Shown here: piece after piece, positions 7,831 to 16,372 of the stretch | Layout: every line of letters begins with the position of its first letter | Position numbering within the stretch: position 1 is the stretch's first letter | Assembly (NCBI GenBank): GCA_050049775.1 | Contig: JASFVP010000013.1 | Location: 1 to 64,000, forward strand | DNA: 64,000 nucleotides | From: JABDQZ01 sp050049775 | Lineage (GTDB): Bacteria; Pseudomonadota; Gammaproteobacteria; Chromatiales; Chromatiaceae | Reading direction: 5' to 3' | The notes under the pieces: model-generated | Database searches by the model: none | The model's input: only the letters and a program-made list of their open reading frames with translations | What the model was told of the DNA's origin: nothing | Program-made: the position numbers and the translations under genes

Positions 7831-8505
7831 GTGTCCAGCAATTTGCCATGGTCGGAAATCGATGACGTCATGCTTGACATGGACGGCACCTTGCTTGACC
7901 TGCACTTCGATAATCACTTCTGGCTGGAATATGTGCCGCACCGCTACGCTGAAGACCGGGGCATGCCTTACGAGCTGGCCAGGGAGGAGTTGCTGCAGCG
8001 CTATCGCCGCATCGAAGGTACGCTGGAATGGTATTGCGTGGATCACTGGAGCCGCGAGCTGGGACTCGACATCGCTCTGCTCAAGGAGGAAGTGGACCAT
8101 CTGATTGCCGTGCACCCGCATGTGGTGGACTTTCTCGAGGCGTTACAGGCGGCCGGCAAACGTGTGAGCCTGGTTACCAATGCACACCAGAAATCGCTGG
8201 CTCTGAAAATGCGCAAAACCCGGCTGGATCACCATTTCGATTACGTCATATCGGCGCACCAGCTCGGTTACCCGAAAGAACAGCAAGCTTTCTGGCACTG
8301 CCTGCATGCGCAATTGCCGTTTGTGCCGCAACGCACCCTGTTTGTTGATGACAGCGTCAGCGTGCTGCACTCGGCGCAGCAATACGGCATTGCCCATTTG
8401 ATCGCCATTCTCAAACCGGACACCCGTTCGCCTCATCGGCAGGTCAAGGGCTTTACCGGGGTCAGCGATTTTTCGGCATTGTTGCTGGGGTTAGCGACCA
8501 GCTGA
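7831..8505 (+). CDS. yrfG: GMP/IMP nucleotidase YrfG (HAD family)
   Basis: 224 residues. A haloacid dehalogenase-type 5'-nucleotidase acting on purine monophosphates. Motif I is DMDGTLLD with the nucleophile Asp, motif II SLVTN, motif III the Lys in GYPKE, motif IV FVDDS. The GTG at 7831 is chosen because GGGGAG sits 6 nt before it and the resulting N-terminus (SSNLPWSEIDDVMLDMDG) lines up with the E. coli start; an ATG at 7792 would add 13 residues. Divergent from nudE. Confidence 0.92.
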   Translation: MSSNLPWSEIDDVMLDMDGTLLDLHFDNHFWLEYVPHRYAEDRGMPYELAREELLQRYRRIEGTLEWYCVDHWSRELGLDIALLKEEVDHLIAVHPHVVDFLEALQAAGKRVSLVTNAHQKSLALKMRKTRLDHHFDYVISAHQLGYPKEQQAFWHCLHAQLPFVPQRTLFVDDSVSVLHSAQQYGIAHLIAILKPDTRSPHRQVKGFTGVSDFSALLLGLATS

Positions 8506-8605
8506 ATTTTTGTGTCGCGGTCGTTGTCCAAATGTCGGTAGCCTGCTATGTTCGATATACAGCATGTAGTAGCGCTGGTGTGTCACTCAACTAGATAGGG
8601 TGGTT

Positions 8606-9571
8606 ATGGATACGGCACTGCAGGAGCGCATCAATCGGCAAAGGGAGTTGTTGGGCGCCAGGCTGGAAAGCATCCTGGAATCGACGGCGACGGTATGTGC
8701 GATCGCCTGGCCGAATCCGGATCAACTCGACACCGTCTTGCGCGCTGCCCTGCCGCATATCAACGGCTGCAAGCTGCTCTACGCAGTCGATTGCCATGCC
8801 GTGCAATACAGCTCCAATGTAACATTGGACAAGATTGACACCGCTGCGCGCGGCTTTGATTTATCCGTGCGGCCTTATATCGGCGCAATGAGCGAGGGTT
8901 CCGGCTTTGTACTCTCGGATGTGTATGTGTCACGCACCGATTTTCATCCCTGTGTCACCGCTTTGCGTCAGGTCAAGGATCAGGACGGCAGGATACTCGG
9001 CTGTGTGGCCGGTGATTTTGATGTCTGCGACCTGCCGGAAGTCACGCCGCTGAGTGCCTCTTGCACGCCGCTGTACTGGCGACAGATCAAGGGTGACCCG
9101 GCGATTCGCCAGAACCTGTTTTTACAGACGCGCGTCACCAGTCCAATGGATGAAAATCTGGATACGGTCAACAGCATCCTGTGTGAATTGTTCCTGTATC
9201 ACGGGGTGTTTCATGCCAAATTGCATTACAGCAGTTCGCGCGCAACGCTGTGGCTGTACGATGATCCACACCGATACCGCATTCACGTGCTCGACGAGAT
9301 CATCGATCCGTCGGTCTGCCTGGCTTATGCGCAGCGGCGCTATCCGCTCGATGCTGAGGTCGCTCCCGACGAAGTCATGTGGGTGCTGGAAAAATTTCGC
9401 AGCCTGAGGAATGCGGATGAAACCATCTATCTGCGTTCGGCGTCGCTGAACATCATCAACGGTATGGTCGGCCTGACCTTTTCCTGTGACGGCAGCCATT
9501 ACATGCAGGTCAGCGAATTCCTCGAAAAGCCCGACGCATTCTGGTTTGGCCACACGCTGGCCATCGCCTGA
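8606..9571 (+). CDS. Orphan PDC/Cache-like sensor protein
   Basis: 321 residues without signal peptide or membrane helix. Residues ~10-150 show the pattern of a PDC (PAS-like, Cache) sensor domain: YSSNVT, RGFDLSVRPYI, GFVLSDVYVSRTDFHPCVT, and a strand-turn pair (VKDQDGRILGCVAGDFD). The remaining ~170 residues have no motif I recognise and no known output domain (no GGDEF, kinase, HTH or methyl-accepting segment). PDC domains are usually periplasmic, so a soluble stand-alone copy is odd. The ATG at 8606 sits behind AGGGTGG; a GTG at 8600 is an alternative. Monocistronic, ending at a strong terminator. Confidence 0.75.
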   Translation: MDTALQERINRQRELLGARLESILESTATVCAIAWPNPDQLDTVLRAALPHINGCKLLYAVDCHAVQYSSNVTLDKIDTAARGFDLSVRPYIGAMSEGSGFVLSDVYVSRTDFHPCVTALRQVKDQDGRILGCVAGDFDVCDLPEVTPLSASCTPLYWRQIKGDPAIRQNLFLQTRVTSPMDENLDTVNSILCELFLYHGVFHAKLHYSSSRATLWLYDDPHRYRIHVLDEIIDPSVCLAYAQRRYPLDAEVAPDEVMWVLEKFRSLRNADETIYLRSASLNIINGMVGLTFSCDGSHYMQVSEFLEKPDAFWFGHTLAIA

Positions 9572-9590
9572 GCCTTTTTCTGCGGACATA

Positions 9591-9626
9591 AAAAAGCCCT
9601 GACATCTTGTGGATGCAGGGCTTTTT
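9591..9626. terminator. Bidirectional intrinsic terminator
   Basis: Inverted repeat with 11-bp arms (9591-9601 and 9616-9626), A5 on the left and T5 on the right. It serves the convergent PDC-protein gene and hppA. Confidence 0.93.
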
Positions 9627-9669
9627 GCATTGACCGACTTGTGGCCGGTCGAATGTTTCTGGCTGGCTG

Positions 9670-11691
9670 TTACAGCAGTGGAATGATCATCAGGGCAACA
9701 ATGTTGATGATCTTGATCAGCGGGTTAACAGCCGGGCCGGCGGTGTCCTTGTACGGGTCGCCGACGGTGTCGCCGGTGACCGCCGCCTTGTGCGCGTCGG
9801 AACCCTTGCCGCCGAAGTTACCGTCTTCGATGTACTTCTTGGCATTGTCCCAGGCGCCGCCACCGGTGGTCATGGAGATGGCGACAAACAGGCCGGTGAT
9901 GATGGTGCCGATCAACAGGCCGCCGAGCGCTTCCTTACCCAGCAGCAAACCGACCAGGACCGGTACCGCAATCGGCAGCAGCGACGGAATGATCATTTCC
10001 TTGATGGCCGCCTTGGTCAGCATGTCGACCGCCTTGCTGTAATCCGGCTTGGTGGTGTGATCCATGATGCCCGGCATTTCGCGGAACTGACGACGCACTT
10101 CATTGACGATGCCGCCGGCAGCGCGGCCGACCGCTTCCATCGCCATGGCGCCGAACAGATACGGCACCAGGCCGCCGATGAACAGGCCGATGATGATCAT
10201 GTGGTTGGACAGGTCAAACGAAACCTGGCCGCCGAGGTTGTGAGTGTAGTCGGCGAACAGCACCAGGGTGGCGAGACCGGCCGAACCGATCGCGTAACCC
10301 TTGGTGACCGCCTTGGTGGTGTTGCCGACGGCATCCAGCGGGTCGGTGATGTTGCGAATGGCTTCCGGCAGTTCCGCCATTTCGGCGATACCACCGGCGT
10401 TGTCGGTGATCGGGCCATAGGCGTCGAGTGCGACGATAATGCCGGTCATCGACAGCATACTGGTCGCGGCAATCGCGATGCCGTACAGGCCGGCCAGTTC
10501 ATAGGCGCCCCAGATGGAAGCGCAGACTGCCAGTACCGGTGCGGTAGTGGCTTTCATGGAAATACCCAGACCGGCAATGACGTTGGTGCCGTCACCGGTG
10601 GTGGAGGCTTCGGCGATGTGCTTGACCGGACTGTATTCAGTGGCGGTGTAATATTCGGTGATGACCACCATTGCCGCTGTCAGCGCCAGGCCGATCAGTG
10701 TAGAAATGTAAATGTCCATGGCAGCGATGCTTTTGCCGGCGACCATGATGCCTTCCGGGAACATGCCGGTGGTAACCGGGTAGAAGGCGACGGCCGCCAG
10801 TGCGCCGGCGACAATCAGGCCGCGGTACAGGGCGTTCATGATCTTGCCGCCTTCATTGACCTTGACGAAGAAGGTGCCGATGATGGAAGCGATGATGCTG
10901 ACGCCGCCCAATACCAGCGGGAACAGGATGGCGTTGGTGGCTGAAGCGCCGGTGACCAGCAGGCCGCCAAGCAGCATGGTGGCGACCACGGTGACCGCAT
11001 AGGTCTCGAATAGGTCGGCGGCCATGCCGGCGCAGTCGCCGACGTTGTCGCCAACGTTGTCGGCGATGACCGCCGGGTTGCGTGGATCGTCTTCCGGGAT
11101 GCCGGCTTCGACCTTGCCGACGATGTCGGCGCCGACGTCAGCGCCCTTGGTGAAGATACCGCCGCCTAGTCGCGCAAAGATCGAAATCAACGAGCCACCA
11201 AAGGCCAGGCCGACCAGAGCGTGCAGCGGATCGTGCGCGCCGCTCATCTGCAGTATGGTGTAATAACCGGCCACGCCGAGCAGACCCAGGCCAACCACCA
11301 GCAGGCCAGTGATGGCGCCGCCGCGGAAAGCGATCTGGAAGGCGGCGTTCATACCACCGTTGGCGGCCTCGGCGGTGCGTGAGTTGGCACGCACCGAAAT
11401 GTTCATGCCGATGTAACCGGCCGCGCCCGAGAAGATGGCGCCAATCGCAAAGCCGATGGCGGTCGCCACTTCGAGGAATACAGCGATGATAATCACCAGA
11501 ATCACGCCGACAATCGCGATGGTGGTGTACTGCCGCGCCAGGTAGGCGGATGCCCCTTCCTGGATCGCCTGGCTGATTTCCTGCATTTTTTCGTTACCGC
11601 CGGGCTTGGCCAGCAGCCAACGCACTGACCAGATACCGTACGCAATCGCAGCGCCGGCACAGACCAGGGCAAAAATGAGACTGGTAGACAT
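9670..11691 (-). CDS. hppA: Membrane-bound proton-translocating pyrophosphatase, K+-independent type
   Basis: 673 residues with about 16 membrane helices. It couples pyrophosphate hydrolysis to H+ pumping across the inner membrane. Substrate loops are intact: DVGADIVGKVEAG, the DNVGDNVGDCAGMAADLFE loop, and the C-terminal DTVGDPYKDTAGPA. The K+-specificity site reads GNTTKAVTKG, with Lys where K+-dependent enzymes have Ala, so this is the K+-independent H+ class. A strong SD (GGAAGGAG) precedes the ATG. The enzyme is common in autotrophic and sulfur-oxidising gammaproteobacteria, where it can recover energy from biosynthetic pyrophosphate. Monocistronic. Confidence 0.97.
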   Translation of the reverse strand: MSTSLIFALVCAGAAIAYGIWSVRWLLAKPGGNEKMQEISQAIQEGASAYLARQYTTIAIVGVILVIIIAVFLEVATAIGFAIGAIFSGAAGYIGMNISVRANSRTAEAANGGMNAAFQIAFRGGAITGLLVVGLGLLGVAGYYTILQMSGAHDPLHALVGLAFGGSLISIFARLGGGIFTKGADVGADIVGKVEAGIPEDDPRNPAVIADNVGDNVGDCAGMAADLFETYAVTVVATMLLGGLLVTGASATNAILFPLVLGGVSIIASIIGTFFVKVNEGGKIMNALYRGLIVAGALAAVAFYPVTTGMFPEGIMVAGKSIAAMDIYISTLIGLALTAAMVVITEYYTATEYSPVKHIAEASTTGDGTNVIAGLGISMKATTAPVLAVCASIWGAYELAGLYGIAIAATSMLSMTGIIVALDAYGPITDNAGGIAEMAELPEAIRNITDPLDAVGNTTKAVTKGYAIGSAGLATLVLFADYTHNLGGQVSFDLSNHMIIIGLFIGGLVPYLFGAMAMEAVGRAAGGIVNEVRRQFREMPGIMDHTTKPDYSKAVDMLTKAAIKEMIIPSLLPIAVPVLVGLLLGKEALGGLLIGTIITGLFVAISMTTGGGAWDNAKKYIEDGNFGGKGSDAHKAAVTGDTVGDPYKDTAGPAVNPLIKIINIVALMIIPLL

Positions 11692-11913
11692 GCTTCACTC
11701 CTTCCAAAGTAGTTATTTGAGGCGCCCTTGTTGCGGAGCGCTTGAGGGTCTGAGATCACCAGTCCGGACACCACGAAAGCCGACCTACTGGCAGATATCG
11801 CAGGAAATCCTACTCAGCTTGTGGTTTTGGGGGAAATTAAATGCGTTGTGGGCAGCGATAAGTCAACTAAATGTTAATTTAGGAATTTTATCAAGCGCTG
11901 ATTGATTTTTTGG

Positions 11914-12297
11914 CTAGCTGCCCCAGCGTTTGAAGCGTTTTTTGCAGTACTTCAGCAGTTCCTGGTAGTTGCGGAAATAGTAGGTGAAGCCTTTTTCGGC
12001 GGGTTCGTCGAATTCGCACCAGTCGTTGTCGTATTCGCGGCAAATCGGCGGGCGGTCCTCGTAAATGGCGCAGGCGCCGTTGTCGAGAATGTGTTCACAG
12101 CGGCCCTGAAACAGCAGGTACCAGCCGCTGTCGTCCTTGTAGATTTCCACACCCTGGTGCGACACCTGCCATAGCAAATGCTCAAAATCGGTTTTGGAAC
12201 GCGGTGTATCCAGGGCTTCCGTGATATAGGTGCAGCAGATGGTGCCGGTACAGCGGCTGCACTTGTTGTCGACAGGAATCTCCGGGCCGGCGCTCAT
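11914..12297 (-). CDS. YkgJ-family cysteine-cluster protein
   Basis: 127 residues. The family signature C13-x2-C16-x4-C21-C22, with further Cys at 67, 76, 86 and 94, is thought to bind zinc or an iron-sulfur cluster. Biochemical function is unknown. The ATG overlaps the rhlB stop by 4 nt, so it is translated with the helicase. Complete for the family. Confidence 0.85.
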   Translation of the reverse strand: MSAGPEIPVDNKCSRCTGTICCTYITEALDTPRSKTDFEHLLWQVSHQGVEIYKDDSGWYLLFQGRCEHILDNGACAIYEDRPPICREYDNDWCEFDEPAEKGFTYYFRNYQELLKYCKKRFKRWGS

Positions 12298-13610
12298 GGA
12301 TGGTCTTTTTTACTGTTCTGGTTGCCGCGCGGGCGTTTGCGGCCGCGATGGCCGCCCGGTTTGCGGTCGCCGCCTTTGGCACGCCCCTTGTGTGGCGGGC
12401 GTTTTCTTTCGACACGCACACGACTGCCCGGGTCCACTTCGGCGAGCAGGTCGCTGCTGACCGGCAGCATATCGATTTTGGCGTTGATGTAGGCTTCGAT
12501 GTCCGGCAACGAAAACGCATAGGTTTCGCAGACAAAGCTGATGGCGTCGCCTTCAGCACCGGCGCGCGCGGTACGGCCGATACGATGTACGTAATCCTCG
12601 GCATCTTCGGGCAGGTCGTAGTTAATGACATGGCTGACATCCGGAATGTGCAGGCCACGGGCGGCGACATCGGTAGCGACCAGCACCGGCAACTCGCCGT
12701 TCTGGAATTCCTTGAGCAGGCGAAGGCGTTTCTTTTGCGGCACATCGCCGGACAGGACGGCGGTCTTGATGCCGTTGCCTTCGAGGAAGCCCCAGACCTT
12801 CTCGGCATCGCGTTTGGTGTTGACGAACACGATGGTGCGATGCGCGTCCATTTGTTTCAGCAGGCCGATCAGCAACGGAATCTTTTCGTCGTTGGCGACC
12901 ATGTAGCCGACCTGGCGCACGCGATCGGCGGTCATTTGCTCGGATTCGATTTTCACCGCGGTCGGGTTGTTCATGTGCTCGTAGGCCAGTTCGGTGACGC
13001 GATACGACAGGGTTGCCGAGAACAGCAGACCCTGGCGTTGTTCCGGTGGTGGACAACGTCGGAGCAGGTAGCGGATGTCCTTGATGAAACCCAGGTCAAA
13101 CATGCGGTCGGCTTCGTCGAGTACGACGACCTGGATGGCCTTGAGATCAAAAATGTGCTGTTTGAAGTAATCGATCAGGCGTCCCGGTGTGGCAATCAAA
13201 ATGTCGAGGCCTTCCTGCAGCATCTGGCGTTGTTGTTCGTAACCGGTGCCGCCGAATACCACACCGATTTTCAGGTCACAAAACTGCGCCAGCTTTTGCA
13301 TGTCCTTGTCGATTTGCACCACCAGTTCGCGAGTAGGGGCGAGGATTAATGCGCGAGGCTGGGTTGGCTTGCGCTTGTCGCTGGCCGGATGGGTGATGAG
13401 GTGTTGCAAGGTGGCCAGTGCGAATGCCGCTGTCTTGCCGGTGCCTGTCTGTGCCTGGCCGGCGACATCCTTGCCTTGCAGCGCGAGCGGCAGAGTTTCC
13501 GCCTGGATTGGTGTGCAGTATTCAAAGCCGGTGGCTTCAATGCCTTGCATGATTTCCGGGGCAAAGTCGAAGCTGGCGAACGTGGTGGAACTGAGATGTG
13601 TGTCTGTCAT
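12294..13610 (-). CDS. rhlB: ATP-dependent RNA helicase RhlB
   Basis: 438 residues, DEAD-box. Motifs: Q-motif (FEYCTPIQ), Walker A AQTGTGKT, PTRELV, TPGR, DEAD, SAT, and HRIGRTAR. The C-terminal tail (about 390-438) is rich in Lys, Arg and Gly, as in the RNA-binding tail of RhlB, the degradosome helicase. The N-terminus THLSSTTFASFDF aligns with the E. coli protein. Divergent from trxA and rho, the classical rhlB/trxA/rho neighbourhood, which supports RhlB over other DEAD-box members. Confidence 0.93.
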   Translation of the reverse strand: MTDTHLSSTTFASFDFAPEIMQGIEATGFEYCTPIQAETLPLALQGKDVAGQAQTGTGKTAAFALATLQHLITHPASDKRKPTQPRALILAPTRELVVQIDKDMQKLAQFCDLKIGVVFGGTGYEQQRQMLQEGLDILIATPGRLIDYFKQHIFDLKAIQVVVLDEADRMFDLGFIKDIRYLLRRCPPPEQRQGLLFSATLSYRVTELAYEHMNNPTAVKIESEQMTADRVRQVGYMVANDEKIPLLIGLLKQMDAHRTIVFVNTKRDAEKVWGFLEGNGIKTAVLSGDVPQKKRLRLLKEFQNGELPVLVATDVAARGLHIPDVSHVINYDLPEDAEDYVHRIGRTARAGAEGDAISFVCETYAFSLPDIEAYINAKIDMLPVSSDLLAEVDPGSRVRVERKRPPHKGRAKGGDRKPGGHRGRKRPRGNQNSKKDHP

Positions 13611-13826
13611 GGAATGCGGGTTCGTATTGGCTGTCTTTCTGGTTTGTTGTGGGCTGGCCGTACAAAGGTCTGCATCATTGCCATAACTGAAGTGACAACA
13701 TGCTGTAAACGCGTGATTTGCGGGCAGCAGCCATTAATGGCGACAAGCATACAGGAAATTGAGAAAAATGCCTGTCGTGCTTGCATTTGCAGATGGATTC
13801 GGATGAAATAACCCAAGCAAGACCGG

Positions 13827-13857
13827 TTGTATGTGGAAATCCCTGTCCAGATATAAT
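13827..13857 (+). promoter_or_regulatory. Probable trxA promoter
   Basis: A perfect TATAAT at 13852-13857 lies 38 bases before the GTG start of trxA. The best -35 is TTGTAT (13827-13832) with a long 19-nt spacer, so the -10 carries most of the support. Confidence 0.5.
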
Positions 13858-13894
13858 GATTACCCCGACTCAATTTCAATAATGGAGAAGTTTA

Positions 13895-14224
13895 GTGAGC
13901 AGTGAACTCATTGTTCATGTATCGGACGATGCATTTGAAGAGGAAGTGCTGAAGTCCAGCGAGCCCGTGCTGGTGGATTACTGGGCGGACTGGTGTGGTC
14001 CCTGCAAGATGATAGCTCCCGTGCTGGATGAAATCGCCAGCGAATATCAGGGTAAGCTCAAGGTGGTTAAACTCAATATCGACGAGAATCCAAACACGCC
14101 GCCCAAATATGGCATTCGTGGTATACCGACGCTGATGCTGTTCAAGGCCGGTGAACCGGAAGCAACCAAGGTCGGTGCGGTATCCAAATCGCAACTGGTT
14201 GCTTTTATTGACAGTAACATCTAA
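13895..14224 (+). CDS. trxA: Thioredoxin 1
   Basis: 109 residues. General cytoplasmic protein disulfide reductase. Active site W-C34-G-P-C37-K and cis-Pro (GIRGIPTLMLF) are present. It starts with GTG at 13895 behind GGAG. Length and sequence are those of E. coli TrxA (109 residues). Located between divergent rhlB and downstream rho, as in most gammaproteobacteria. Confidence 0.98.
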   Translation: MSSELIVHVSDDAFEEEVLKSSEPVLVDYWADWCGPCKMIAPVLDEIASEYQGKLKVVKLNIDENPNTPPKYGIRGIPTLMLFKAGEPEATKVGAVSKSQLVAFIDSNI

Positions 14225-14234
14225 AAATACTGGA

Positions 14235-14289
14235 CGTGCCGCGAGAGCATGCTAGACTCTAGTTTCAAAGCTGTCTCGCAGCACGTTTT
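14235..14289 (+). terminator. Imperfect terminator-like hairpin after trxA
   Basis: CGTGC and CGAGA (14235-14246) pair with TCTCG and GCACG (14274-14285) around a 2x2 internal loop, followed by only TTTT. It could end part of trxA transcription or form the head of the rho leader; a possible TGGACG-N16-TAGACT promoter lies within it. Confidence 0.45.
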
Positions 14290-14400
14290 CCAGCTCTAAA
14301 ATATAAAACAATCCCGTAACAACCGCTGATCCCGGCCGCAGTCCGTTCAGTTTCTGTTTTTCCCAACTCCCTACATTCACTATTTCTTTAGACTACCCAT
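14286..14400 (+). promoter_or_regulatory. Pyrimidine-rich rho leader
   Basis: The leader before rho is poor in G; 14357-14390 contains none at all and is mostly C and T. No Shine-Dalgarno sequence precedes the ATG. Family knowledge: rho is autoregulated in E. coli by Rho-dependent termination in its leader, and C-rich, G-poor, unstructured RNA is the Rho loading signal. This region fits that role by composition only. Confidence 0.5.
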
Positions 14401-15666
14401 ATGAATCTCACAGAACTCAAGAAAATGTCCATGCCCGATTTACTGGAGCTGGCCCAGTCAATGAACCTGGAAAACATGGGGCGTTCCAGAAAGCAGGACC
14501 TGATTTTTGCGATCTTGAAAAGTCACGCCAAAAAAGGCGAAGACATCTATGGTGACGGGGTGCTGGAAATTTTGCAGGATGGATTCGGTTTCCTGAGATC
14601 AGCCGACAGTTCCTATCTGGCAGGACCGGATGACATTTATGTATCACCGAGCCAGATCCGGCGTTTTAGCCTGCGCACCGGTGATACCATCTCCGGCAAG
14701 ATCCGGCCGCCGAAAGACAACGAACGTTACTTCGCCATGCTCAAGGTTAACGAGATTAACTACGACAAGCCGGAGAATGCGAAAAACAAGATTCTGTTTG
14801 AGAACTTCACGCCGCTGTTTGCTAACCAATTGCTCAAACTGGAAATCGGCAACGGCAGTACCGAAGACATCACCGCTCGCACCATCGATCTGGTCGCACC
14901 GATCGGCAAGGGTCAGCGTGGCCTGATCGTGTCACCGCCGAAAGCCGGCAAGACCATGATCCTGCAAAACATCGCCCAGTCGATCGCGCACAATCATCCC
15001 GAGTGTTATCTGATTGTGTTGCTGATTGATGAACGTCCCGAGGAAGTCACCGAGATGGCACGTTCGGTGCGCGGTGAAGTGATTTCATCGACTTTTGATG
15101 AACCGGCGGCACGTCATGTACAGGTGGCCGACATGGTGATCGAAAAAGCCAAACGCCTGGTAGAGCACAAGAAAGACGTCGTCATTCTGCTCGATTCCAT
15201 CACCCGCCTGGCGCGCGCCTATAACACCGTGATCCCATCATCCGGCAAGGTGCTGACCGGTGGTGTGGATGCCAATGCCTTGCATCGGCCCAAGCGTTTC
15301 TTTGGTGCCGCGCGTAATGTCGAGGAAGGTGGCAGCCTGACCATCATCGCCACCGCCCTAGTCGACACCGGCTCACGCATGGACGATGTGATCTATGAAG
15401 AGTTCAAGGGTACCGGCAACATGGAAGTGCATCTGGACCGGCGCATTGCCGAAAAGCGTATTTTCCCTGCGATCAATATCAATCGCTGTGGTACGCGGCG
15501 CGAAGATCTGCTCATGAAACCGGACGAATTGCAGAAGATGTGGATCCTGCGCAAGATCCTGCACCCGATGGATGAACTGGCGGCGATGGAGTTTCTTTAC
15601 GACAAGCTCAAGGTTTCCAAAACCAATGATGAGTTCTTTGAGTCGATGAAAGGCAACAAGAACTGA
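14401..15666 (+). CDS. rho: Transcription termination factor Rho
   Basis: 421 residues, hexameric RNA-dependent ATPase that ends transcription. N-terminal helical and cold-shock-like RNA-binding domain (DGFGFLRSADSSYLAGPDDIYVS), Walker A PPKAGKT, Walker B VVILLDS, Q-loop and R-loop regions (SGKVLTGGVDANAL, GAARNVEEGGSLTI). Length is close to E. coli (419). No SD is visible before the ATG at 14401, but the N-terminus MNLTELKK is canonical. Follows trxA in the same direction. Confidence 0.99.
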   Translation: MNLTELKKMSMPDLLELAQSMNLENMGRSRKQDLIFAILKSHAKKGEDIYGDGVLEILQDGFGFLRSADSSYLAGPDDIYVSPSQIRRFSLRTGDTISGKIRPPKDNERYFAMLKVNEINYDKPENAKNKILFENFTPLFANQLLKLEIGNGSTEDITARTIDLVAPIGKGQRGLIVSPPKAGKTMILQNIAQSIAHNHPECYLIVLLIDERPEEVTEMARSVRGEVISSTFDEPAARHVQVADMVIEKAKRLVEHKKDVVILLDSITRLARAYNTVIPSSGKVLTGGVDANALHRPKRFFGAARNVEEGGSLTIIATALVDTGSRMDDVIYEEFKGTGNMEVHLDRRIAEKRIFPAININRCGTRREDLLMKPDELQKMWILRKILHPMDELAAMEFLYDKLKVSKTNDEFFESMKGNKN

Positions 15667-15685
15667 TCTGCAGCGATTACCTTCG

Positions 15686-16309
15686 CTAGATAAACTCAAC
15701 CACCTCATCGAAATCCAGCCGCAGGCGTGCACTTTGCTCGCCCGCGCGGTAGCCCAGCGCGACCAGCACAGCCACTTCATATTGTTGGGGGTCGATGTTC
15801 AACGCCGCTTCGACCGCCTGCTTGACAAAGCCTTCTATCGGGCAACTGTCGATGCCGACAGAGGCGGCAGCGGTCATGATGTTGGCCAGTGCGATATAAC
15901 ACTGCTTCGAATTCCACGCATAATAACTCATCAGTGGTTCAATCTCTGTCTCGCAATGCTGACGATAACGTTGCAGATAGGCGGCTTCTGCCTCTGCTGT
16001 CAGGTTGCGGCGCCGAAACTGTTTCGCGACGTAGTCGTTGCCCGGTTCGGTGAGGTGAGTTTTACTGAGTATGACAATTACATCACTGCTGTCGGTGATT
16101 TGCGGTTGATCCCAGCACGCCTTGCGTAAACGCTGGCGTGTTTCTGCATCCTGGACAACCAGAAATTTCCACGGCTCCATACCAAACGAAGACGGCGACA
16201 GGCGGGCGCATTCAAGAATATCCCGGAGTTCCGACTCCGGGATTTTGCGTTGTGCATCAAATTTTTTGCAGGCATGGCGAAACTGCAATGCCTCGAGCGT
16301 AGGATTCAT
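15686..16309 (-). CDS. NAD(P)H-dependent nitroreductase family oxidoreductase
   Basis: About 207 residues, FMN-binding nitroreductase fold. Recognisable parts: RHACKKFDAQRKIPE (FMN phosphate site), LSPSSFGMEPWKFLVV, and the C-terminal GIDSCPIEGF region typical of the NfsB branch. It reduces nitroaromatics or quinones in vitro; the natural substrate is unknown. The ATG at 16309 has an excellent GGGAG site; the frame is open to 16327 but without support. Converges with rho, 19 bases apart. Confidence 0.85.
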   Translation of the reverse strand: MNPTLEALQFRHACKKFDAQRKIPESELRDILECARLSPSSFGMEPWKFLVVQDAETRQRLRKACWDQPQITDSSDVIVILSKTHLTEPGNDYVAKQFRRRNLTAEAEAAYLQRYRQHCETEIEPLMSYYAWNSKQCYIALANIMTAAASVGIDSCPIEGFVKQAVEAALNIDPQQYEVAVLVALGYRAGEQSARLRLDFDEVVEFI

Positions 16310-16329
16310 GGTGTTTCTCCCGGGCAAAA

Positions 16330-16355
16330 AAAAGCACGGCGAGGGCCGTGCTTTT
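16330..16355 (-). terminator. Intrinsic terminator of the cytochrome gene
   Basis: A 10-bp stem (16330-16339 and 16346-16355) is followed on the minus strand by a run of about eight T residues. It separates the cytochrome gene from the nitroreductase gene. Confidence 0.88.
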
Positions 16356-16372
16356 CAGTTGGTTGACAGCGA

